Shown one piece after another: positions 1 through 11,838 of a stretch of DNA of 64,000 nt. Every line of letters starts with the position of its first letter. Within the stretch, counting starts at the first letter, position 1. This DNA is from Polytrichum commune. Its lineage: Eukaryota > Streptophyta > Polytrichopsida > Polytrichales > Polytrichaceae. Both the position numbers and the translations under genes were made by a program. The stretch lies in the NCBI GenBank assembly GCA_950295325.1, contig OX485803.1, forward strand, positions 18,910,001 to 18,974,000. The letters run 5' to 3'. The notes under the pieces are model-generated. The model searched no databases, was not told the DNA's origin, and saw nothing but the letters and a program-made list of their open reading frames with translations.

Positions 1-3000
1 TGCAATTCAGGGGTCCATTTCAGAATTCTATGCCGCCGCAGCCTCTGGAGCTAGTCTATAGACCTGTTGACCACCAGAGTCAGGGAGAGGAGGTTTTTGC
101 ACCTTTTATGCAGCGTTCAATCTCTGCACATACAATGGGTCCTCCACTTGGTTCTGTAGCTACCAATACTTATAATGCTGGAGTTGGTTCAGCACCCACC
201 TCTCCAAGGATGACCTACAGGGATTCATCTAACAGACTTCCAGCTGGCCAACCTCAGTCACAATCTCAACAGGTCCACCGAGCTTACGGACCAATGTATT
301 CAGATCCACAACATGGGAGAAGGCACCTTGGTCACAGTGATTCTTCCACTAGGCTAAGGCCATCAACCTCGCCTCCTCGGTATCGGGATCATCTCGGACA
401 TACAGATGACAGATTGCATAGATCTCATCAGCAGCCCTCTTTAATGACTTCTGATCCATTGCCACAAGAGCACTTTGTGTATGATATCCCTCCTATGGCA
501 TACAGCCAATATGCAGATGGAACAACAAGGTCACAATTATCTCAGTACCAAGGCCAAAATCCATTTCAGGATAATCTAAGTGTTTTCTCAGATCCTGGCT
601 ACCCAGATCACCAAGATGGTGGAGATGGAAGGCGGCATGGTTTGTACAGAGGGGAGAAGATTGTGCATCAGCCATTTCATCCCGCACACTTGAATGCATA
701 CCAAGATCTTAATCCTGCTGGAGCAGAGTCCCTGCCAGTTCACTCACGACCCCAAGAGAAACCAATGGATTGGTTAACACAGCAGGATGAACCAAGGCCA
801 CGGGTGGCTGGAGCTGGATGGCCTGGTGCTGCTGAATATGTAGATGAAGGTGGTACTGTTGAGTTTGCTCCTCTTCTACACGGTTTGGAGCCACATGGTG
901 GAAATTATCTCCATTTGCCTGAAGATTCTGATGCTCTGCTTGCACCAGTGGTTACAGATCCCTACCTTCACAGAAAGGCTGAGTGGGAGGAACCATCTGA
1001 GCTCAGTAATTTTGCATTGAGGGGTAGCATCTCTCAGTCGAGTGCTCTGCCAGCATATTCCTCAAATCTGGGTAGAGCAGTCACTGATGGCTCCCAAGCT
1101 GGCCCTTATCTTGGAAGAGTGAGTGAGACAAATCTCTATCCTGAGCCATCATCAAGGCCCAGAGAGAATCCACCGGATTTTGAGAGTACACCTGCACTAT
1201 CTGATATGGGTGGTCGTGCCCTGCCCTCTCTTCCAAACCCTAATACTCTAGCAGGTCATATCCTCACAGAAGATACCGCAGCTACAGTTGCTTTCAACCA
1301 TATGGTTCCTCATCTTTCATCCTATTCACAGAATGCGAGGAATATCGAGTCAGTCAATGCTGCTGAACTGAGGTGGGGAGGCCAAACAGGTTCTGATGAT
1401 GCAAGAGTGGAGGGGCTACCACATGCCCGTGACCAGGCCAACACCCAAGATCGGCTTCAGCAGTTGTCTGTTATAGGAGGCGTACAAGGTCAAGCTAGTA
1501 GGCCCTCAAGTGGGACAACCTTGGATGCTCTAGGGGATGGTGGCTTGCATGGATTGCATATTGGATCTGTCACCACTCAAAGCAATGAAACCTTGGTTGA
1601 AGATGATGTTGCTCTCACTGCTTTTAGTCTCCACAACATGGGTATCAGTGATAGATCTACACCTCCTAGCATTCACCAGTCCACCTCAGCAGGTCAGACA
1701 CAGCTTCCTCAGTCTATGACCAGCAAAATGACATCATTCACAGTTCCCACTCGCTCAATCCAGGTCTCAACAGAATCGTTTATACCAACTATTTCGACGC
1801 TTCCAACGTCTGTTAACACAAGCACCTCCTATTCAGAGCAAGTGCCCACCATTCCCTCCATTCTCTTTGAGCCAGTTGTTCCTGCTCCAAGAATGTCAGA
1901 AGGTGAATTTGGCAATTCATCAGGACCAAATGCTGAAGTTGAAAAGGAGAGCAACAAAGATTTTCTGTTACAGCTTTCTGCGACGGGTCATCTTGCGGAG
2001 GATATGGCTTCATCAGTCCTAAGAGGCTCTACTAAAGTACTTACACCTCTTCAAGCATCAAACAAGACACACGAGGAGGGCAAAGAAGCATGGCTGCCTG
2101 GTCCTCAAGATGCCACTGCTGTTCTCCCAGCTCCTCTCATATCTTCACCCACTTTTGCCATGCAGAATTGGGAAAAGAATCTTGCAGCTCTTGATGCAGA
2201 AGAGGAGGATGAACAAGATCGACGTGCTGCTGAAGGATCTATTTCTGAAAGGGATGTTCATGAAGTGCAGTCTCCGATTGTAGAAGTTCAAGAGGAGCCT
2301 GTGGCAGTGGTTCCAACAATAAAGGTAGTTATTAGTACTACTGTAATGGGGTGAAGGTGTGGAAGTAATTGCTATTATTTTGGAAATCTGTTCAAAGAGT
2401 CTTTTCTGATGGAAGGTCATGTGCAGGAAGCAACTGCTGATCTTCCAGGTTCTGTAGAAGACTTGAAGAAGATTGACAGCAATCCTGAAACAGCAGTGGA
2501 AGCTGAAGCCGAAGCAATTTCACGTGGTTTGCAGGTCATGCTCTGTTTGCAATACAGAATTGTTTTGAAGCATTTTGAGTATGTTCAGTTTTTGGCAGTG
2601 GGCATTGTAGACATTGACACCAATGAAAAAACTTTCTCACTTGCAGACCATTCTCAATGCTGATCTTGAAGAAATGAGAGAGCTCGGCTCTGGTACCTTT
2701 GGCACAGTTTATCATGGAAAATGGAGGGGTACAGATGTTGCTATCAAGAGAATTAAAGCTAGTTGCTTTGCAGGACGGCCTGCAGAGAGAGATCGTCTGG
2801 TAAGAAATATGAATGCATCAGTTTCTTGTCCTCTTCCTTTTGCATTTATGATGTCGTAAAGCTTATTGTAAGAGGCAGGTAAGTTTACTGATCCTGTAGG
2901 TAAGTATATGTGAGATTTTGAAAAGAGTTTGGTTGTCCGTCTTGCAGATTGCTGACTTTTGGAGGGAGGCCTGCACATTGGGTCAACTACATCATCCAAA

Positions 3001-4596
3001 TGTTGTGGCTTTCTATGGTGTGGTGCGGGATGGCCCTGGGGATACATTAGCAACTGTTACTGAGTACATGGTGAATGGGTCACTGAAACAGGTTCTCCAC
3101 AAGAAAGACAGGTAAATCAGCCGATTTGACTGTAGGCCACACACTGATAATTTTTCCTTCTTTCACTTGCATGTTGGGAGGTCCATGGTGGATCTGTCAA
3201 TTTGATTTTTCTTCTGAACAAACTGTGTTGTGACCAGAACTATTGATCGCCGAAAGCGACTGCTCATAGCAATGGATGCAGCTTTTGGAATGGAGTACCT
3301 TCACAGCAAGAATATTGTCCACTTTGATTTGAAATGTGACAACCTTCTTGTGAACATGAGAGACCCTCACCGACCTATTTGCAAGGTATACTACCACCTG
3401 TGAAGCGTGTGGTTATGGTGTGATTTCAGTCATCCTCTTTCCTCTTATCCACTACTGTAGGAATGTGGCTAGAAGTCTGAGGGAATTTTCTTGCTTTGGT
3501 ACATATTGCTATATGGGGTGCTGTTCAATCTGTTGATTATTGATGTTCTAGATTATTTGCTGTTCTATATGTCTTCAAGAAGACCGAAGGAAACTCAAAT
3601 GTGAAATTGCTGGTACTTGATGAGCATGTGTGAAGTATGAGTGATGTCAGTAGGAGTACTTGGAATGGTTTTTGTGTTTTCAGGTTGGTGATCTGGGATT
3701 GTCAAAAGTGAAGCATCAGACCATGGTTTCAGGCGGAGTTCGAGGAACATTACCATGGATGGCGCCAGAGTTATTAAATGGAAGCAGTAGCATGGTTACA
3801 GAGAAAGTATGTGCTTTTGTTCTGTTGTCAGAGGCTTAGCTGCATTTTTATACTCAAGTCTTGCAATCTTGGCCTTATACTTGGATGCTCTCTTCCTTCG
3901 CCCTATTGGAACTTCTCTTCTCTAACATTCAGAAATCAGCCAAGCTTGCAAACCTCTCAATAACTGTTTGTGTATTTTGAATGGAAGTTATTGAAAGAAA
4001 GTGTTACTTGTGTTTAGGGAAAATGAATACTTAAAGTCTGTTTTAAACTCGGGTTTTGTGACTACTTTCCACAGGTGGATGTCTTCTCCTTCGGGATAGT
4101 GATGTGGGAGCTTCTTACGGGGGAGGAGCCTTATGCAAATATGCACTATGGTGCCATTATAGGTAAGTCACTTCCTGCTTGCATAAGAATTTTTTCATAT
4201 TAATCTCAGAGACTAAGCAAGGTTCACATAGTTACAATCATGAGTGGTTTTGGCCTTTTAGAAGGGGTTGGCATATGGCTTTCAACTACTGGATGGCTAA
4301 ACATCCATACATACATTATAGTGTTGGTAAATTCTTACCAACCAACTCCATGTGCAGGAGGGATAGTTAACAACACTCTGCGACCGAAAATACCCACTTG
4401 GTGTGATCCTGTCTGGAAGTCTCTGATGGAGAGATGCTGGTCAGCAGAACCTTCATCTAGACCTAGTTTTACAGAGGTTGCAAGTGAACTGCGGGGTATG
4501 GCAGCAGCTCTTCAGCCGAAGCCTCATGGTGAGCCTCCTTTGCCCTTACTAAGACAATTAAGAGCTCCAGCTGAGCCTTCTGAATACTGGTTCTAA
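1..4596 (+). CDS. Raf-like MAPKKK of the PB1-containing plant group (5' partial)
   Basis: Serine/threonine kinase of the plant Raf-like MAPKKK B group, whose members carry an N-terminal PB1 domain and act upstream of SnRK2 or MAPK steps in osmotic, hypoxia and hormone signalling (family knowledge). Exons: 1-2324, 2427-2534, 2647-2799, 2948-3111, 3238-3385, 3684-3806, 4075-4162 and 4358-4596; all junctions are GT-AG and in phase, giving 1105 codons from the ATG at 30. The frame is open to base 1, so the true start and PB1 domain lie outside the window. The first 765 residues are a long Ser/Pro/Gln-rich linker. The kinase domain begins in exon 3: P-loop GSGTFG, VAIK lysine, catalytic loop HFDLKCDN, activation segment GDLGLSK, then PWMAPE and VDVFSFG. 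HFD (for HRD) and DLG (for DFG) are unusual in kinases generally, but as I recall occur in this subgroup. The protein ends EYWF. Confidence 0.93.
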
Positions 4597-6300
4597 TGGC
4601 ACTTGGATGGTGCTGTATATGCAGATGGCAGATAACAAGTGAGCCCAGGTCTACAAAGGATGAGATCTGATAAGGACTTACATTAAGACCTTCAAGATTG
4701 CGTCAATGGGGATTGTAAGCCATGCATTTATAATTTGTTTGTTCCATTGAAGAGTAGGCTGCAGTATGCAGTGTTGTATAGATTTGCTGGTTGTACCAGT
4801 CACTATATGGTACTGATGCAGCCAGCTAACCGGTAATGTTTTGTAAAGGAAAAGAGGAGGTTGTTTGTACAAATGTTGGCGAGCCACCACTGCTGGAATG
4901 ATAGTGTTCCTCAATGGTAAATTTCGCCAGATATCGCCAATATCATAAATATTGTAATTACCTCAACTGTTATTGAAGTGATTTTGCTCTCTGGTTGGAT
5001 AGAAGTGGGTCATCATCCTGGTTTTCAGATGGGACATGACACTGATGTCCTGTACATCAAATCTTGTGGCATAGAAGATGGATGTTAGTCAATGACCTCT
5101 AACCCAGAGATTTGTAAAGAAGTTCATTGTTAGAGCTTAGCCCTTTTTGTTGGTTGCTCAAATTGTTGTTCGTTACACTGAAGTGACTGTTTATTTGCTG
5201 TTTATTCTCTACTCATTATGTTCCCCTGTCAAGATCTCAAACACTACTCCATGTTAAAATTATTCAAGGACTTCCAAGTCTCTACGAGTATTGTGATTTT
5301 CCCATCTGTTTCCACGGGATGAAATAGAACCTTCTGAAATAGCCTATGAACCTGATTGCCAAGTAGTGGATTTTGGCGCACATACAGAATGCTCAATACT
5401 GGGGTTGGAGTCTGTGTAGTATCCTACCACAGTAGTGGTGGACAAACTTGATTTCCGCAGGAATATTACTCATTTTAATCAAAATTCTGAAATTTACTTA
5501 CACTTGCCCGCCTACTGAATAAGATGCATAATATGTCACTGACGACTTCTGTGAATTATGAAGTGGCATATATTTTGCAAGTGTGTGTGGTGAACAAGTG
5601 CGTCGATGAAATCCTTTGCAGGAGGAGGCACTGTGGCAAAAATGGCCTGAGATGGACTTTGATGATGAAGCTTGGGGATTTTGTCACAAACTTGCTATCC
5701 ACGAATCATTTGATGTTCTGGCTGGCAATCTCCGTAACAGAGTTTAAAACACAATCAAATGTGTCTTCCTCTTGCAATGTAGTGGTGGCTGCAATTTTAG
5801 GAAGCAAAAAAAACTGATGCAAGGTTTCTGAGGTTGTTATAGGTTGCATCTAGTTGCTTGGGTGGTTGTTGTACACATGATATCATAAACTTTTTGTGAC
5901 CATGTCCAAGTGGTATGCTCCAGGGAGAACCTGAAAAAAATGTAAAACATTTGCAAATAGGGGGTGAGAGGGGTTACTCCATACAAGTGCACCACTCACC
6001 ACCAACAAACAATTCCTTCAACAGTTTATAGTCCTAGAGACTACTTTTAAGTTCTAATGAATCACCAGAATTAGTTTCAGGAACTCTGAATTAGAGAAAT
6101 AAGACGCAATTGAGATGAATTAGTCATAGTGTTCCAAATATTGATTTTAACATAGATGGATGAAAAGTTCGTAAACTTGTGTGCAAGAATTTCCAACTTT
6201 GAGGAGCTGCAAGTAAGAATTAGACAGGTGCCCGCCCATTGACGTCAATTAGTCTTTTGCTATCTCACCCTTAACTTTTTCACAAACCAAATTGCACGGA
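4597..6300. other. 3' flank of the kinase gene, no further gene seen
   Basis: The sequence after the kinase stop is AT-rich, with only short unsupported frames. The first several hundred bases are probably 3' UTR. A 97-codon frame at 5524-5817 has no recognisable domain and no splice partners, so it is not called. Confidence 0.5.
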
Positions 6301-6311
6301 GTTATGTGGCA

Positions 6312-7012
6312 CACTATGGGTGAGTTTCCAACTAGGCCGCTTGCTCATTAGATTCTAGATAATAGTGGGTCGGAGGTGTTCTCATGTAGTTAAACACAAG
6401 TTGCGATCCCACCGCATTTTTGCGGTCCACTAGAATGTGGAGGGTCATGGACACATGCCGCTAGATTTTCATGCGCCCACTAAAGAATCTTCAACCTACA
6501 AGTGCCAACCTACAAGTGCTAGATTGAAGGGTTAAGACCGGTTGAAGACTCAAGAGAACCAATGTTGATCTAGAACTTCATCATTGGTAATTGGGAGGAG
6601 GAGGTTAGTAGGTGGGCCTGGATTTGAGAAGATGGGAGTAGCTAGTTGGCACATATGTACCCTACCCTACAAAGACTCCCTTTACATTTAGGCAGATTTA
6701 TTCTTATTCACACTAGAATGTGATGGGTGAGTGGCCTACATTGAAAATTCACCCTAATTTTTGTATACATGAAGTTGATAGAAAATAATTAATCAAAAGA
6801 TTCAGTGTCTTGAAGTTATAAATAGCCTCAAATGTCCTCTACCTTACCCCTCAAATAATGGGTGTCCATTTTAAGGAGTTTAAGGATTGGTTTCCAATAT
6901 AGGGTGTTCACCCACTAGATTCTAGTGGAAATGTAGATTCCACTTGGTGGCATCTACATTTCCACTAGAATCTGGTGGGCAAGCAACCTACATGGAAACT
7001 AACTCTAAGTGA
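6312..7012. mobile_element. Possible TIR element containing hairpin sub-repeats
   Basis: The left end (from 6312, containing GTGAGTTTCCAACTAGG) and the reverse complement of the right end (ending near 7012, containing TAGTTTCCATGTAGG) align over about 45 bases with several mismatches, both running into AGATTCTAG. A related segment lies at 6715-6762. No coding potential and no clear target duplication, so the boundaries are approximate. Confidence 0.4.
6911..6979. repeat. Compact hairpin, 28-bp arms
   Basis: Arm 6911-6938 and arm 6952-6979 are reverse complements with one mismatch, separated by a 13-base loop. It lies at the inner edge of the possible TIR element, so it is probably transposon-derived; a small-RNA precursor is the alternative. 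Confidence 0.75.
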
Positions 7013-7080
7013 CATGAAAGTGAGGAATAGATAATCCCCACAAATGCAAAGTTGGTTAGCAATGCAAATCTGGCATGAGA

Positions 7081-7223
7081 GGCCCTAACATTATTCAGAT
7101 CCATAACAATGTTCTGTAGGACTGACAACATTCAATGTGAATGTGGGGAATATTAGGGAAATATTCCATGGAATACTATCAGTCCCACAGAACATTGTTA
7201 TGGATCTGAATAATGTGGGGGCC
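7081..7223. repeat. Inverted repeat with 45-bp arms
   Basis: Arms 7081-7125 and 7179-7223 are reverse complements with about four mismatches over 45 bases; the loop is 53 bases and is itself partly palindromic (around GAATATTAGGGAAATATTCC). There is no coding frame. Foldback MITE or small-RNA hairpin are both possible. Confidence 0.8.
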
Positions 7224-7689
7224 ACCACTTTGACTTAATTTTTGTGAATAATCTCACCATAACATTGTTTGGTACCTAGTTTAGTTGTGCACCCCAATGT
7301 CTAGGGGAATTTTTGGTCAAAATCCTAGTGTTTCCAAGTCCAACCAATTACATGTTGTGATTTTTGGGTTTTCTTTAAAAAAAAAAAGAGGTATATTCCA
7401 TAGATTCCTCTGAAATGATCGATCAATTGCTTGAAGTCTTGAACTTCAACCCATTATTTCTCAAACTCAACCGGGTCATTAGTAATTAGTAGTCGGTTCA
7501 CCCCGTTCATTGGTGCCCCCTTGATCTCATTGAATAGTATGGATTGATCTCCACAAATTTTCTCCATTTCACAGGAATAGATTACAAGTTATGAACAAAT
7601 GCTATTTTATTTACAAGCAACTCCCATTGTACCCATTGTCTCCGAACTATGAGTCAATATTGTAAATTCATCAAGACATCATATCTTAC

Positions 7690-7880
7690 ATTCATATGCA
7701 TGAAGTTCGAGATCACCCTAAACTACCAGGTGATAGTAGAGAGGTATCCATTTTTGAATGAAGTGGTTGGCAGTTCAATTCCCGCTGTGAAATCTTCTAT
7801 TTACTTGATGGAAAAAACTAGTTAGGTAGGTAGGAAGCCAAGAGCGCACCCACCGTAAGGTAAGCAATAAACCCCACTCT
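7690..7880. repeat. Dispersed repeat copy A, possibly SINE-like
   Basis: Shares a segment with 29035-29200, including GTAGAGAGGTA, GAAGTGGTTGGCA and a tRNA B-box-like stretch (GTTCAATTCCC here, a degraded form in the other copy). The spacing to a weak A-box-like stretch would fit a tRNA-derived SINE, but no tail or target duplication was established. Confidence 0.4.
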
Positions 7881-8299
7881 GCACATGGAGGATTCTTGAG
7901 CAGGATAAGGCCAACGGGCTCAAATTCACATCAAATTGCCCAAAATTGGTTGGTTATTTATTTATTCATATGAATGCAAGTGAGATGATAGAGCATGTTA
8001 TAAGAACGCGTCTGAAACTCAATCTTTTTAAGAACTTGCTAGTTTTTTAACTCTTTTCGTTCCAATGTTTGAATGCGTTAAGGGAAGGGTTACAAGTGCC
8101 CCAAGCGTCTCTTATAAGTGCTTCCTTCTTGATCCTTCAATGCCTGAAATTATGAGGTTGATAACTTGGGGGAAACAACCATGTAAAATAATATTTCAAA
8201 ATTTAAGGGTTCCAATCGCTTCAAGATCCATAAATTAGAATTGTTGAGCAGTTAATGTGAACTGCTAAAGAAGTTTGACAATTCTGTTGTAGGAAAACA

Positions 8300-9000
8300 A
8301 ATTATTTGATCTTGGTAGAAGATCATTTGAAAAATTCTTAATAACTGCACTGAGCTTAGTTAGAGCTGGCATAAGCTAAGGGCCGGTTTGCACCATGGAC
8401 CATGAAGTCAGACCATGGAAGATGGCATTTTTTCATAGTTCTACTGGATGGTCCAACTTCCATGGTTTGATCCCTTCAAACATCAATTACAAAGCTTTTG
8501 GGCCCCTCACTAGGTGTAAATCGAATGTGGACCAAGAGGAACGATCATGCACCAAAAAGTGAATGTGCTAATCCTTTTAATATATGTCCAAAAAGGGCGG
8601 TTTTGAAAAATTCAAGTTTGATCCTTTTTTTATTGGGGGGGGGGGGTCTTTTCTTATCTTCATCTTCTCTTTTCCAAAGAAAAATACATCAAAAATTCAT
8701 TATAACAATATTTCTCTGCCATGGGCCCTTGCCTTTTTTCTACCAAAGCACCTCTTTTACCTTTCCCATCACAAAACCCATTGGACCATGTCAGTGAATG
8801 ATTTAGGTATGAAAATATGTCTTTTGGGGACCTCGAACTTCATGATCACTCTGACATTTTTTTTCCTTGGTGTAAACCGAAGTGGTCCCGGGACGAGTTC
8901 GACAACCAATCACAAATATTTAAACAAGCTGGTTTAATGGAAGAATACTAAATGTGCCATTTAGATCAGCTAATGGCAAATCACATAGGCGACATTCACA
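8300..9000. other. Low-complexity spacer with 12-base G tract
   Basis: Holds repeated CCATGG-rich stretches after 8380 and a homopolymer of 12 G around 8635-8646. No gene is recognised. Confidence 0.5.
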
Positions 9001-9592
9001 AGTGTTATTATTTTCAAATTGTTTTGTAAACAGGGGAAAACTACCTCGTCATGCAGACTTCCTTGCAAACAGATTGTCTATAACCATCTTTGATGTTCTT
9101 TCGTCTCCAATAGTAGTCCATGTATGCTACTTGCAGTTGATGAAGGTATAATAGTCGATGCAATTGCCACTTGAATGTCCACAAAATTCTATCAGCAGGG
9201 CCTCTGATATTGAATGGGCGCCATATTGTGGTACTCTGGATAATAAATGCACACAGTACATGGGAGAGAGTATGGAGGATATGACTATAGAACATACATG
9301 AGATAGTACAAGGAAGAAGACAATAAATCTGTAGCTTCATTTTCAAATAGAAGCCGATTATCACCGGTCAGAACCATTGGAATTGGCAATCTTATTGTCA
9401 GTTGGTCCGATACTTACTCCATGTCTTGGAAACATCTGGCATGGGTCCACACAAGTCCAAGTGAATAACTTGAAGTGGTTCTGTTGTGGCCATTGTCCTG
9501 TGTTGTGGAATCCTCTCATTATGCATCTTCCCAAGCAAACAATGCGCGTGGAGTACATACCTTCTTCAGCAATAGAAATTTTAGGGCTATTA

Positions 9593-10123
9593 TGGGGCAT
9601 TCCCACTTGACATTAGTTAGAAGTAGTTTTAGTCTAAAAGCGGTTTTAGTTATCTAGGGTTCACACATACGGCTCTTTTTAGTGCCTAGCCTAGGTGGCA
9701 AATGATGTGGCATGGCTTAAAAGTGGAGGTTTTAAGCCTCAACTACCGACCCTCCCATCGGTACCTAAACATGAGGCAAGAATATTGGAACTTTAAAAGT
9801 GTCGCCTCCCACCCTTGTGATTGGTTGCTTTTTAGTCTTAGCTATGAGGGCACGAGGAGCTTCATTAACAAAAACCGATGGTAAGATAGGTGAGTAGTAA
9901 GGCATTTGGGGATGGGACAAAAACTACCCAACATTCATTGCTTGGTAGATAAAACCATGAACATGTGTGAAAGCTACTTAACTAAAACCTACTTGAAAAT
10001 CTCCAGAGCAAGTTCTTGTAGGTGCATTGGGATAGTTGGATGCCTCCACTATAACCGAGGGAGCTTTACCCGGTTTTTAGGAAATACTTTGGGTCTTAAC
10101 TAGAGTCAGGTGGGAATGCCCCA
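9593..10123. mobile_element. Tourist-like (PIF/Harbinger) MITE within copia
   Basis: 531 bp bounded by TTA on both sides (9590-9592 and 10124-10126). The inverted ends begin TGGGGCATTCCCAC and match over about 20 bases. It interrupts the copia remnant between integrase and protease. It has no coding capacity. A TTA target duplication is the hallmark of PIF/Harbinger. Confidence 0.75.
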
Positions 10124-10691
10124 TTAGCCACATAGTTGACTCTAATAGTTGATGTGGCTAATTTTGCAATGCCAACACTTAAATTTTGAGTTTGAATGGC
10201 ATCAAGCTTTCGTTGATTTCGTTGTGGACATTTAGTTGTTTGACTCCCTCAGGTGTCTTGCCTATCTCTATTGAGAAGTATTCACTCGCCCTTCCTTCTC
10301 TCTCCTCATGTGACTTCTCCTCATTGACCAAGGCCAAACTCACGTGTGGTGCTTTCTCTATCTTGTAGAGACTGTCCTTAGAATTCCTCACTCCTTTGTA
10401 TGAAAACTTTCTCAGGTTTGTCTATTTCAAGAATGCAGTATTGCTTTGAGTTAAACAAGACTAAATGTCCACAGTAAGTTTGCCTGCTGAAAGTAAATTA
10501 GCGTGGGCACCGGGCATCTAGAGAACATTTTATTTTCTTCATGTCTCCTGAAATGTTTGTGACATTCCAATGTCCTTTTCAAAAGGACATGCATGACCTG
10601 ATGTCCAGCTAGTCTAACACTCAGTGTGCAAGAAAGTTTTGAAGTTTGCAATCAACTTCATGTTTCCTGTAACGCACAAGGTGGCCCCTTA

Positions 10692-11041
10692 GAGCATCAC
10701 CACCCATCCTGAAAAACGGATGACTTGAACTTATATTGTGAGAGGTGGCTTGCAAAAGTGCCCCACCCATCCTGCAAAACGGATGATTTGTTGGTAGGGC
10801 TGGCTTGCAAATTGGGGTCATTTTGCAAGTCGGAGCTCCGTCCCCAAAACAACAAAGGACAAACTCCATATTCCTCTCTGATTTCCAAGGTGCCAATGAG
10901 ATTCATCTTGCTTTTGTTTCTTCCTTGTTTTATCACCTTGTATACAAGTCATGGGTGGGTCACCCGGCTTGCAAACCGGGTGACTTGAACTTATTGTGAG
11001 GATGATCCACTCTGCATTTTGTAGGATGGGTAGTGATGCTC
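10692..11041. mobile_element. Tourist-like MITE between copia gag and protease
   Basis: 350 bp flanked by TTA (10689-10691 and 11042-11044). The ends are GAGCATCACCACCCATCCT and, on the other side, its near reverse complement. Internal direct repeats of the ACGGATGA-type motif occur. It lies just after the gag zinc knuckle, so it inserted into the copia copy. Confidence 0.75.
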
Positions 11042-11838
11042 TTAATAGAAGAACTATTCCTCCTCGTCTTCTGAAAATGCACCCATGCACATGTTGACTT
11101 CTTCTGCATATGTGGTTTGGGCTAGATGGCAGATTTTGCTTTCCCGTGTTCATTCTTGCAAGCTGATCTTGCAGAGATTTTAATTTGGTACTCAGCTTGA
11201 ACTCGGGACAATCTCAGGCTAAATGCCCAGCCTTCTGACAATTATAACATTGGAAGTCTGGTGATTTGACTCTGGTGACTCCAGTGGTTCCAGAAGGCGT
11301 GTATCTTGATCATCCTCCTCCAAGGGAATTTATGTACCTCAGTAAATTCCTCTACCTCCTCTAAAACTTCTTCTCAGGAACATAACTTCATCCTCATCCT
11401 CTTTATTTCTTTTCAATAATCCTGCTCATATCTTCCTCAAGTAGCAGGCCTTCTGGTCCTCCATAAGTAGGTCAAGTAGTTCTTCAATATCGTTTCAAAA
11501 ACTGCTCCGCTTCTAGGCAAGCTATTGAGAACTAGGCTAACTAGATCTTCAGCCGTCACAGCTGTGCATAACCTAGCAAGTTAGGTCTTCAAAAGATTGA
11601 TGTTCTAAATGTGGTCTCGTGCCCTTTTGCCTTCAAGTAGTTGATACGTTAATAGCACCTCTGAGAGCTTGGCGTCTCAAGGAGCTCTGCACATCACAAG
11701 TAATTTTCAGTCTCATCCATATCTCACCCGGATCTATCATTGACACAAAAGAATGATAGATCATGCCATTACACAACATGCTCAACATGATTATCATCTT
11801 GATTCTTGAAGAGTGAAGACACTGGACCATCATGCCCG

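Noticed and set aside
8382-8886. Possible TIR pair CGGTTTGCACCATGG / CCTTGGTGTAAACCG
   Set aside because: Match is short and imperfect, and no target duplication could be found.
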